Assembly: GCA_032164245.1 (NCBI GenBank)
Contig: JAVMKO010000006.1
Span: 3,921,001-3,985,000, forward strand
Reading direction: 5' to 3'
From: Sternotherus odoratus
Taxonomy: Eukaryota; Chordata; Testudines; Kinosternidae
Length of the DNA: 64,000 bases
The translations under genes and the position numbers were made by a program. This document shows positions 22,030 to 30,987 of the stretch, piece by piece; position 1 is the stretch's first letter; the number at the start of each line of letters is the position of its first letter. The notes under the pieces are model-generated. The model had not been told where the DNA came from. It ran no database searches and saw only the letters and a program-made list of their open reading frames with translations.

Positions 22030-22275
22030 CCCCATGGCATTGATAGACCATTAATCACTGTGGCATCTGAGCGTCTCACAATCTGTAATGCATTTAGCCT
22101 CATGCCACCCCAGCATGGTTAGGGAAGTGCTATTACGCCCATTCTACAGGTGGTGTAATAACGCACAGAGGGATAGAGTGCCTTGCCCCATGTCACACAG
22201 GACGTCTGCAGGGCTGTAAGGATTCGAACTGTACCATCTGACTAGTATCCTAATCCCTGAACCATCCTTCCTTTG
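22030..22275 (-). repeat. MIR-like SINE, full-length in outline
   Basis: Read on the minus strand it has a B-box-like GTTCGAATCC (near 22220-22229), then the core TGTGACATGGGGCAAGGCAC, then CTGTAGAATGGGCGTAATAG. The right end on the plus strand, 'CCTGAACCATCCTTCC', is the reverse of a tRNA-like 5' start. The left part shares TGTGGCATCTGAGCGTCTCA with the copy at 44.5 kb. Confidence 0.7.
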
Positions 22276-22619
22276 TGCTGTCTCACTAACATACGCTACG
22301 GGTTTCTATCATTTCTTATTAGAAAAGACTACGGAAGGAACTAACATGAGCCAGTTTTCAAATAAAGCCAGGGAGGAGCAATCTATGTAGCCATCCAGCC
22401 AGATGACCCGCATCACGCCAGTACCAGAGCAATACTGCCTCCTGTCCTTGCCAACACACACTCTCCATTCCGTCACAGACCTCCCTGGAGTGTGGAGGAA
22501 TCACGCCATTCCGCTGCGCTTGGGAACCGCGAAGGCTAGCAGCATACACAGCAGTAGTTGGTTTTAGAAAACGATTGCCTTCGGTAGGATTTAATGGGAA
22601 ATGGGTTTTACTCATTTAA
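22276..22619. other. Unassigned sequence
   Basis: No gene or repeat is recognised. Confidence 0.5.
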
Positions 22620-23010
22620 ACAAAGCTCGTCAATGCAAATCGCCCAAGGAGAAGGCGACAAGAGTGAACAGAATAAAGAGATTAAATAATTTATACCATT
22701 CTGGGAATTAGGAGTGAATATGATTATGGAGGTTTCAGAGGAGACGGACTCTCTCGTTGGTTTCTTTGCCCTTCATCTTGGTATCCATGCCTCGCCATCT
22801 AACAGCAATTATTTGTTCCTGTGCATCAGAAAGCTCTTAATCAGCACTGAGTGGAATAAGTAGTTTTTCTTGCTGAGGCCTCTTCAGGAAAAGATTTATG
22901 AGTAGTGTAGCAGCTCTGATCCTGATGAAGGATGGCCATTTAGGCCAAAATTAATCCAATCCTAAATGATGCTTAATAAATCAGCTAAAAAATGCAAGTG
23001 CAGGTCCTTA
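22620..23010. other. Candidate conserved non-coding element A
   Basis: Repeat-free, AT-rich DNA with an exact octamer word ATGCAAAT at 22633-22640 (a POU-factor site) and several homeodomain-type ATTA words (for example CAGCAATTATTTG and CAAAATTAATCC). Such clusters are common in developmental enhancers. This is a guess from motifs and repeat absence; conservation cannot be seen from one genome. Confidence 0.25.
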
Positions 23011-23584
23011 GACATATTCAAGAGACTTTCATTACTAACCTCTCAAATTGAATTGTCCCGGGGTACCCTGTGCTTGAACCAAAGAGCCAAAGGAACCTTA
23101 CGATGCTAACCTCAACCAATAAAAGTGGTTTTAAAAAGCTCCCCTTGAGATAAAATAGTAATTACTGTTCAGGCCGGTACAAGGGTGGGATCACCCCGAG
23201 ATAGGATTAGCATTCCACAGTGGGATGCTTATGATCAAAACAAACATATGGGATCAAACAGTGAGGTCACTTGACGTTTGCTTGCTCGACACCTTCTCGG
23301 GATCCGGCCCCATTCAAAGGAGCCGCTGCACAATTATAACTCCTCCACTCAGAAGAGCTTTTTGAAGTGACGTTCAATGCAAGAGGCTCAGGACCTGGAT
23401 ATCTGAAGTCCTGCTATTGAAATCCATAGGCAGGCAAAACTCCACGGATAGGGCCATATCCCCAGCCGAGGTAGTTCCATTCAGGTCAGGGGAGCTAGGA
23501 TGATTTACCTCAGAATCCAGCTCATTAACGTTGGTGGAAGTGACTGACACACGAATGCTGCAAATCGGGGTCCTTAGCTTTTAC
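23011..23584. other. Unassigned sequence
   Basis: No gene or repeat is recognised. Confidence 0.5.
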
Positions 23585-23930
23585 CACTAGGCCAGCAGTT
23601 CTCAACCTGTGGGTCGGGACCCCAGAGTCGGTCGCCAGGGCTGCTGTTAGACTTGCTGGGGCTCACGGCTGCAGGGCGAACCTGAGCCCCCACCCACCCC
23701 CCCAAGGCCCAAGGCCTTCAATCCTGGGTGGAGGGGCTCAGGTTACTGACCTCCTGCCTGGATCTGAAGCCCTTGGGCTTTGGTTTTGGCCCTCTTGCAT
23801 GGGGTGGTGAGTCTCCAGCTTTGGTTCCCCAACCCAGAGCCGCGGGGCTCAGGCTTTAGTCCCCCCTCCTGGGGCCATGTAGTAATGTTTGTTGTCAGTG
23901 CACTGGAGTTTGAGAATCACTGTACTAGGC
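23585..23930. mobile_element. hAT MITE with 8-bp target duplication
   Basis: The element runs from 23593 to 23922, starting CAGCAGTTCTCAACCTG and ending GTTTGAGAATCACTG, inverted versions of one another. It is flanked by CACTAGGC (23585-23592) and TACTAGGC (23923-23930), 7 of 8 identical. The GC-rich interior has no coding capacity. It shares ends with the elements at 18213 and 38271. Confidence 0.85.
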
Positions 23931-24766
23931 AATGCAAAACGGATGCATCTCTCTGTAAGGCCTGCAATTTCCCTCTGCATTCCAGGGGAAAGAGATCTCC
24001 TGCCCACGGCCTCACCCACCAGGTTCATTATTCGGTGTGCAACCTGGCAGCCTTTCCATCGGCAAACTCTATTTTCAGTGACTTCTAAGTTTGGACTGAG
24101 TGCAAAAAAATTCAGTTTTGCATTCAGACTTTTGGCACCCAGGTGTTAACTCAATTACACCAGTGTTCACAATGGAATCACACCAGTGTAACACCGGAGT
24201 AAGTGAGAATAGAATCAGAAGCTCTCAAACCAAAAGCCTTTTATTGTTTTTCCCATTCAATTCAAGTTATCAAGTAAGTTTGCTTTTATTAAAATTATTT
24301 TAAAAATCCTCTTTTTTACATACTCATCTAACCAAAACCAGAATTTGAGCAGATTGGAGTGTTTATTTTCCATCTGTCCCAAATGAACAATATTAACAAT
24401 GTTTGAAAAATTCAATTTGACAAGTAGCCATTCCAGTAATATTGCTTACTTGCTAGTGGCTTGCAAAGACATTCTAAAATTCTAATACTGAAGTACTCCA
24501 AATTTTCTTGAAAAATGAAAAGTTGCTATGACTCTATGGTATGAAACATCATTATCTTCCTCCAAAATCTACGAGTATTCCGATCCATCCTCTATGCCTA
24601 CGTAGGTAAAGCAGTGGGTCTGCCGTGATTATCTCCTGTCTTAACTAATCTACCTTCTCTTGTCTGGTCTCCTTAATCGGTGTGTTAGTACTCTAAAATC
24701 TCTCCATACTGCAGCAATTAAAGTTATCAGTATCCCCAAAAGTGCAGGAAACATACTTTACTATAT
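23931..24766. other. AT-rich sequence with a possible ancient fold-back relic
   Basis: CTCAATTACACCAGTG and CACACCAGTGTAACACCGGA near 24150-24200 look like the old fold-back family. The rest is unassigned. Confidence 0.4.
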
Positions 24767-25148
24767 TGTGACGGTGCTGTTCCTGGTGGGATCCAACTGT
24801 GAGTGCCAGATCAGGACAGATTGCTTCCAAAGGGGCAACTACAGCCCAAAGCTGGGGTTTTTCCACACTAAGGCAAACCAAACCAGCCAAACAGAAAAGA
24901 CTTTGGTTTCACCCCACTGGCTAACCACAAGTCACACAAGCAATTCCCTTAGACACTCCAGATTTCCAGTATCACCACCAGCAGCCACCTGTCCTGGGGA
25001 CCAATGGTTATGAAAACCAATACCCCAGATAAAGAAAACGGTTCTCCCCAATTCCAAGGAATCAGGCCCCAGACCCAGGTCAATATACCAATCAGATCTT
25101 CCCACAAATCATGCTGTTGCCAATCCTTTAGCATCTAAAATCTAAAGG

Positions 25149-25154
25149 TTTATT
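25149..25154 (-). promoter_or_regulatory. Polyadenylation signal AATAAA of LTR copy 1
   Basis: TTTATT on the plus strand is AATAAA on the minus strand, downstream of the TATA box. The equivalent site exists in copy 2 at 48960-48965. Confidence 0.5.
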
Positions 25155-25423
25155 GTACAAGGAAAAAGGTATAGGTGAGGGTTAGGAATGGTTAAAAGAA
25201 ATCAATTACATGCAGTAATGGCACATCTCTTGTTTCAGGCTTGCAGCAGCAAAGGTAGAATAAACTGCAGGTTTAACTTAAAGTCTTTAGAAAGCATCCC
25301 CTCGAGGGGATGGGTCAGCACCTTTGGCCAGAGTTCACCTGTGTAGCAAAGTCCATTCAGAGCTGGAAGTAAGGCAGGCTGCAGGCTCAAGGTAGAAGAC
25401 AAAATGGAGGACGGTTCTTCCAG

Positions 25424-25431
25424 CTTTTATA
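25424..25431 (-). promoter_or_regulatory. TATA box of LTR copy 1
   Basis: CTATAAAA on the minus strand, placed between the putative U3 and R. The homologous position in copy 2 reads TATAAAG. Confidence 0.5.
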
Positions 25432-25825
25432 GACTCTCTCTTCTGGGCCAAGACCCTCCTCCTTCTTTTGCAGAGTCCGGTTGCAAAATGGAGGTTCATA
25501 GCCACGAGGTCCAATCACCAGACTCTCTAGGATTTAGTTTCTGACAAGGCAGTTGACATTCCTAGAGAAGCTCGGGTGTGGACAGGCATATACAAAGTCC
25601 ATTGTGTGGTTGATGTCCCTTAATGGCCCATCAGCCAGGCCAGCCAAGTTAACAACAGCTTGTCTGAGATTTCACCCAGCAGCCAAGCATCAGTTTGAAG
25701 TACAGGCACCATATATCCAATATTCATAACTTTAGTTTCAAAAAAGATACACACATATTAATGGCACATTCATGATTAGCCCTCCATAACCTGGTCATAG
25801 ACACCTGTTATGACCCCCTTCACCT

Positions 25826-25975
25826 AAGGGCATGTCTTCACTACCACTTTAAATCGATGTTAACGACGTTAGGTCGAAGTAAACGTGTACCTGTCTTCAC
25901 ATACATGCCCTTAACTTCGATGTAAAGGGCCTTAAAGATCGATCTTGGCACTCCAGCCTAACCAGTGGCATAAGA
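25826..25975. mobile_element. MITE fragment next to LTR copy 1
   Basis: It starts AAGGGCATGTCTTCACTACC only four bases after the LTR end and carries palindromic words such as AAATCGATGTTAACGACGTT. 'GTCTTCAC' or 'GTCTACAC' after an AGGG start is the terminal wording shared by the MITEs at 48.3, 54.2 and 55.5 kb. No right end is identified. Confidence 0.4.
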
Positions 25976-26071
25976 TTTGGTGTCACCATAGGACCTTGGT
26001 TGCTCCAATGATCTATATGATCCCAAATAATTCCTGTAACGTGACATATATATAAAGGCCAAATTCATCTC

Positions 26072-26372
26072 CTAGGCCTGGTCAACACTAGCGGGGAGGT
26101 TGACCTAAGATACGCAACTTCAGCTACGTGAATAGCATAGCTGAGGTCGATGCATCTTAGGTCAACTTACCTGCCATCCTCACGGTGGCAGCAGTTGACA
26201 GCGGGCTCCCCCGTCGACTCTGCCTTGCGCCTTTCGGCGAGTTGGAGTTCCGGAGTCGACAGGAGTGCCTGTGGGGATCGATTTATTGCATCCTGACAAG
26301 ACGCGATAAATCGATCCCCAATAGATCAATCTGTACCCGCTGATCCAGCTGATAGTGTAGACAAGGCCTTAG
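26072..26372. mobile_element. MITE of about 300 bp with inverted ends
   Basis: The left end CTAGGCCTGGTCAACACTA and the right end, on the other strand, CTAAGGCCTTGTCTACACTA match apart from a one-base gap and two or three changes. The inside is full of self-complementary words (CAGCTACGTGAATAGC with GCTGAGGTCG; GATCGATTTAT with ATAAATCGATC). There is no coding capacity; an autonomous partner must have supplied the transposase. Confidence 0.65.
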
Positions 26373-28059
26373 TGACGTTACTGAGCACTCCATTTAAGTC
26401 AATGTGGATATGACCCCCCTCTTTTCCTGAATGTCCTGACCCGTGGTGTGATTTGAATGGCCGGTAGGACAGTCAAGGATTGCTTAACCTGCTAAAACAT
26501 ACAGACGCCATAAAAAAAGGGGGCTGACCTGCATGTGGTGGCGTTTTATACCACTTCTGGTTGATCTTCTTCCCAAACAATTTTTCTCACAATCACAAAA
26601 TTGAGTACAGAGCTTTCAATGGTTGCTTCTGACTATTCACGCAGCAGAATCCTTGTTCTGTAGTCTTCTTCCCTTCACCCAGAACAGAATGATACAACCA
26701 GCACTATAGATAAACAAGTCTACCTTTTCAGTCCCTGAAGACCTCTCTGACCTTCACCACTGAAGCTGCTTCAGCTGCAAATCGCCAATACCATGGACCC
26801 CACTCACGAGCTCAGACCTCTGATGGACGTAAGGAGCCTGATCCTCCGCAAGTGTAAATCAATGTGGCTTCTGTTGACTTGTACTGGCGCTATACCCACT
26901 AAAGATCTGCCCCTTAACCTGACACACGCCCAAGAGTGGAACATCTCTGCGGACTGCATTTCAAAGGAACGTTGCCCTAAGAGAGGAATATAGACACACA
27001 CAAATCCACAGGGCCAGGTGGGGATTGAGAGGAAGACCATTCGCCAGTGACGGAAGGACGATACAGAACTGATGAGGGGAAGACACTTCCTTGGAAGCAC
27101 CCAGAAGTCTTCTGACAGCCTCAATCCTTTGAAACATTTTGCTTATTTCCAGGCTCTCTCGCCCTGTGATCCTGATGGCCTGATAGGTTTCCGCTGTTCC
27201 TTCCTAGGGCCTGAGGTGAATGGCAAACACCTCTGGCTGGCGGTGATCTGCTAGATGAACCGAAGCGTTCCTGGTGAAAAGAGGCAGAATTATCCATGAC
27301 AGCGACTCTCAGTACTGAGCGGAGAGAACTAGAAGGGAACTGCAACAAGCGAATAATGTGACAGGTCAAACGGGACACTCAACACAACAAGCTTTGCGTT
27401 TACCCAACTCTGCCTTGCAGTGATGAGAGGGACTCAGCAGGGGGCAGTATGCTGGAAGCCATTTCCCTCTCTGCCCCACACAAGCAGCATGGCAGGGTTT
27501 CAAACCAAGCCTGAAGAAAGCCAGAGTCCAGGGCACAGGCTGTCAGTCCCGGCAAGCAGGCTGTGGCGTGCGAGATGTGACAGCGGGGAACACGTGGTGC
27601 TCTCTCACGGCGCAGCAATAAGGGGCACTTCCCCTGGCTACCGCACAGAGCCCGTCCTACCCAGCGACACCACTCCCCTTGCGATGTCAGGAAGGAGGTT
27701 CTTGTACTACAAGGGTGTAGTTGAAAAGAAAACGAGTGGTATTGTCGGAAAATATCACTACCTGAACCTACATCCACACTTACAGCGGTGTGCAGAGCAC
27801 CACACAGGTAGCTACACGCTGCAGTGAAAGGCTCCCCTGGGGCCAGAACCTCCAGCAGCTGCTAAAAACAGCTGTGTCAATCTGAGAGGCAGGCTTGGGC
27901 TTGTCGAGAGCCAGGTAGGGGATCTATCCTGGGGGTCGGGGGTTTAGGGGACTCTACTCGACATGTCAAAGCCGTGCCTCAACCAGCTATTTATACCCAT
28001 GCTCACCGGGCGAGCGGGATCTGTACTCCACAAGCTGTTGTAAAGGTAGACCGACCCTA
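26373..28059. other. Unassigned sequence
   Basis: Short frames near 27.1-27.8 kb (up to 135 codons at 27420-27827) show no domain. Words such as CTACATCCACACTTACAGCG near 27768 hint at another MITE remnant but no pair of ends is found. A faint fold-back relic may lie at 26838-26915. Confidence 0.4.
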
Positions 28060-28760
28060 CGGAAATATGTTTTGATTAAGAAATGACAATATGGATTTCC
28101 TAAAGGGAACAGTTACATCGTGATATATTTATGTAATGCACGTGTGAAGACAGAGCAATGGAGCTCAGACAGCTAAGTATTTTGGGAGGTGGCAGCTGCT
28201 AAGGTAACTAATGTCTGGTGGATAAATACCAGTGCACAATGATAAATTAGAAGGTGGTACGACACCAGTTGCTCGGGGAAAGAAGTAATTTCTGAGGAAA
28301 TAGCAAGTTCCATGCTTCGTGGTGTATATTATTATGCATGTAACATATTGCTAGTCTAAATTAATCACATTTTCATAAGTTGGAGCCTAAAGGTCAAACA
28401 GCAGTATCTCCAAATGTAATTAATATTTTTTCTAAATTACCAAAGACGGGCTGCCTGATTATGAATGTTTGTTATTAACTATTAAATGAGAGCGTGCTAA
28501 GTTCCTTAACCAATAACTACCAGCTTCTTTAATTTCATAATTGCATTAAAATAGAAATTGTGTCAACCATAGCTTAATTTTAAAACTCCCAGTGGGGTAA
28601 AAGTAATGAACTAATCTACATTTATTGCAACCACAGATTTCAGATGGTTATGATGTTCTTCATGCTGCGGGAGGGGGGAAAAGTTTTATCCTGTAGTTAT
28701 AGCTAAAAATGTGATGAATTCGCACTTAATTTAACAACTGCGGTTGACAAAACAAAAGTG
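28060..28760. other. Candidate conserved non-coding element B
   Basis: About 700 bp of AT-rich DNA with no repeat signature and no frame above 60 codons. It has a dense set of homeodomain-type words: AAATTAATCACATT, TGTAATTAATATTTT, TTTCATAATTGCATTAAAA and TTATTAACTATTAAATG. The composition contrasts with repeat-dense flanks. Regulatory function is inference; simple AT-richness would also give many ATTA words. Confidence 0.25.
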
Positions 28761-29097
28761 AAGAAACTTAATCTACCAGAATTATCCCCTTGATGCTTGT
28801 AGTGGTTCTGCTAACCAGATACAAGTGATGTTACAGACAAGGACAGAGCACACGGCATCCAGATTGCCAGCTACTGATGAGGCTTTTTAAAGGCTGCAGC
28901 AGTAACTAGGACACTTGATGCAGAAACTACTGCAAGGTCAAGGATGATTAAATAATTTACTTTCCCCAATGTGCAGAGAGGGCTGAGCATCCTAGGGGAT
29001 CAGTCAGGTAATTCTAATTATCTCTCTCTTATGATGGCAGTCCCATACAGTATGCTAGTGGAAGCTAAAGAAGTCAGGTCAATGAAGATTTATATGA
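28761..29097. other. Unassigned sequence
   Basis: No gene or repeat is recognised. Confidence 0.5.
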
Positions 29098-29255
29098 TAC
29101 TTTGTACTTCATTGGAACCTTGAATTCAAGGATCCCAAGTTGCTTAACAGACAATTAGTTGAGCCTCACAATGCCACCGGGAGATGCCCATTTTACAGAG
29201 AATAAACTGAGGCACAGACAAATGACTGCCAAAGTCACTCGGTGAGGTCTTGTAC
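29098..29255 (-). repeat. MIR-like SINE fragment
   Basis: The plus strand reads GCCTCACAATGCCACCGGG, CCCATTTTACAGAGAATAAA and CTGAGGCACAGACAAATGAC, the reverse of a MIR core and 3' half. The tRNA-like part is missing. Confidence 0.6.
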
Positions 29256-30259
29256 ATACTAGAAAGTTGTACTGTTGTAATTATAACAATATAGTTAAAG
29301 TAAGAAATAAAGGATATGGTCCCAGTACAGACCCCCAGGGAACCCCACTATTTACCCCTCTTAGTTTTGAAAACTGACCATTTATTCTTTCCCCTTTGTT
29401 TCCTATCTTTTAACCAGTTACTGATCCAGGAGAGGAACTTCCCTCTCGTTCTATTAAGCTCCTGACAGTTGAGAAATCCCCAGTAGCATAATAATATCAG
29501 GGCTTTTATCTTTTAAATGGCAGTCACCCATTTTTGAGCTTGTCTGTCCTCCCACCCAGCACAGTTACAAATCCACCTGAGGCAGCACATTCCTAATCCT
29601 CCCAGGGGCTCCAATCCAACAGCCAAGTGCCCATCTATCACCATTCCACTACATCTGTAGACAGTACGGTTGCCAGCTAAACTGCACTTATGTGGGACAG
29701 AGCCCAGGGCAGCCTGCCTTAGCAGAAGTAGCATTAGGGTTTATGTCCCTCCTGATCCAGTCCCCGTTCAAGCCAGCAAGGTTCCTATTCACTTCAATGG
29801 GAGTTGGACATATCCCGTGTCCCTGGCAGATTCGCCATCAGAAGCATGCAAGTTTATGCACCTAAGAGACAGTTGTAGAGATCTGAGAACCACCTCTAAA
29901 GTCTTGGAAGCAATTTTATGCGGTGGCTCCAGAGATGGTTCCAGGAGCGTGGTGAGACGTTTGCAGCTAACATGAGAGCACAAAGAGACAAAGTGACATA
30001 GTGAAGCGCAAAAGCTCTGGCATCCCGGAGCTTTCACAACCGAAATACAGATGAGGCGCCGTGCTAATCTTCAGCAGTCCACCACTGAGAAATGTCACCC
30101 GGCAGGCAACTCGCTGAGAATCAGTCTCCCTCCCGGACTTGCCCTCTTTTGGGATGGGTCATTTGCAGAGACTATAAAAACGTACCCAACGCTTACCATC
30201 CTGATCGCTAAGCTTATTAGCCAGGTTTAAAAATACCAATGATACCAAATCTCCCCCAG
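29256..30259. other. Unassigned sequence, possible CR1-type scrap at its left
   Basis: Words at 29315-29440 (GGTCCCAGTACAGACCCCCA, then CCCCACTATTTACCCCTCTT and TTTAACCAGTTACTGATCCA) match the reversed reverse-transcriptase wording of CR1 elements, as also seen near 61.1 kb. The rest is unassigned; frames near 29.5-30.0 kb show no domains. Confidence 0.4.
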
Positions 30260-30381
30260 CACGAAGTGGGTATTAGCCCACGAAAGCTTATGCTTCAAAA
30301 CTTTATAGTTAGTCTTTAAGGTGCCACAGGACTTTGTTACCTCTGCTATTCCAGACTAACACGGCTACCTCTCTCATTCCA
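30260..30381 (+). mobile_element. PLE terminal repeat fragment
   Basis: It reads CACGAAGTGGGTATTAGCCC, AAGCTTATGCTTCAA, TTAGTCTTTAAGGTGCCACA and ends CAGACTAACACGGCTACC, colinear with the right arm at 15.24-15.36 kb. The 5' side of the hammerhead-like core is clipped to 'ACGA'. No coding sequence is attached. Confidence 0.75.
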
Positions 30382-30397
30382 CTCCAGTGTCACCCCC

Positions 30398-30665
30398 TCA
30401 TAGAATCATAGAAGATTAGGGTTGGAAGGGACCTCTGGAGGTATCTAGTCCAACCCCCTGCTCAAAGCAGGACCAATCCCCAATTAAATCATCCCAGCCA
30501 GGGCTTTGTCAAGCCGGGACTTAAAAACCTCTAAGGAAGGAGATTCCACCACCTCCCTAGGGACCCATTCCAGTGCTTCACTACCCTCCTAGTGAAAATG
30601 TTTTTCCTAATATCCAACCTAAACCTCCCCCACTGCAACTCAAAGCCACACCCTCTGCAGTTCAA
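30398..30665 (-). mobile_element. CR1 LINE 3' end
   Basis: The plus strand starts with the reversed CR1 terminus (CATAGAATCATAGAAGATTA), then GTTGGAAGGGACCTCTGGAG, TCTAGTCCAACCCCCTGCTC and GGACTTAAAAACCTCTAAGG. Only the 3' untranslated region and the end of ORF2 remain, the usual 5'-truncated state. Divergence looks modest. Confidence 0.85.
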
Positions 30666-30818
30666 AGGCATAAAGCAGCGCTGTACTATTTACTGTGAAG
30701 TGCATTTAATTACAGCATTGTTAGTCACCTTGCTATATAATAAATACTTTAAAATGTATTAACTTATTACATTTATTTATAACTTATAACTTATTACCAG
30801 AGCGGGTTGGGTAGTGGA
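30666..30818. other. AT-rich unassigned spacer
   Basis: Contains repeated TTATAACTTATT words; otherwise nothing is recognised. Confidence 0.5.
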
Positions 30819-30987
30819 AAAAATATTGCTGAATATATTACTCAGTGAATTTCTCTGGCATTAGTAACAACAGATTTGGCAAATATATTGCTGAATTTAT
30901 TACTCAGTGAATTTCTCTGGCATTAGTAACAACAGATTTGGCAAATATATTGCTGAATTTATTACTCAGTGAATTTCTCTGGAATTA
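30819..30987. repeat. Tandem repeat, 62-bp unit, about 2.7 copies
   Basis: Units start at about 30819, 30881 and 30943 with AAATATATTGCTGAATTTAT and run through TCAGTGAATTTCTCTGGCAT. Copies 2 and 3 are nearly identical over their shared length; copy 1 has a small deletion and a few changes. The high identity implies a recent duplication. Confidence 0.95.

Larger units (their letters stand above)
24767..25822 (-). mobile_element. Solo-LTR-like element, copy 1 (1056 bp)
   Basis: On the minus strand it starts TGAAGGGGGTCATAACAGG and ends GGAACAGCACCGTCACA, so it has TG...CA ends. A TATA box and, about 270 bp downstream, AATAAA lie on the same strand in the order expected for U3-R-U5. A second, nearly colinear copy is at 48577-49575. 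No internal retroviral or Gypsy gene is adjacent and I could not find a matching 4-6 bp target duplication, so 'solo LTR' is inference; a DNA transposon with weak terminal repeats is the alternative. Confidence 0.55.

Noticed and set aside
22220..22232. tRNA gene suggested by a B-box-like word
   Set aside because: The word lies in a MIR-like SINE; no tRNA cloverleaf or acceptor stem can be formed around it.
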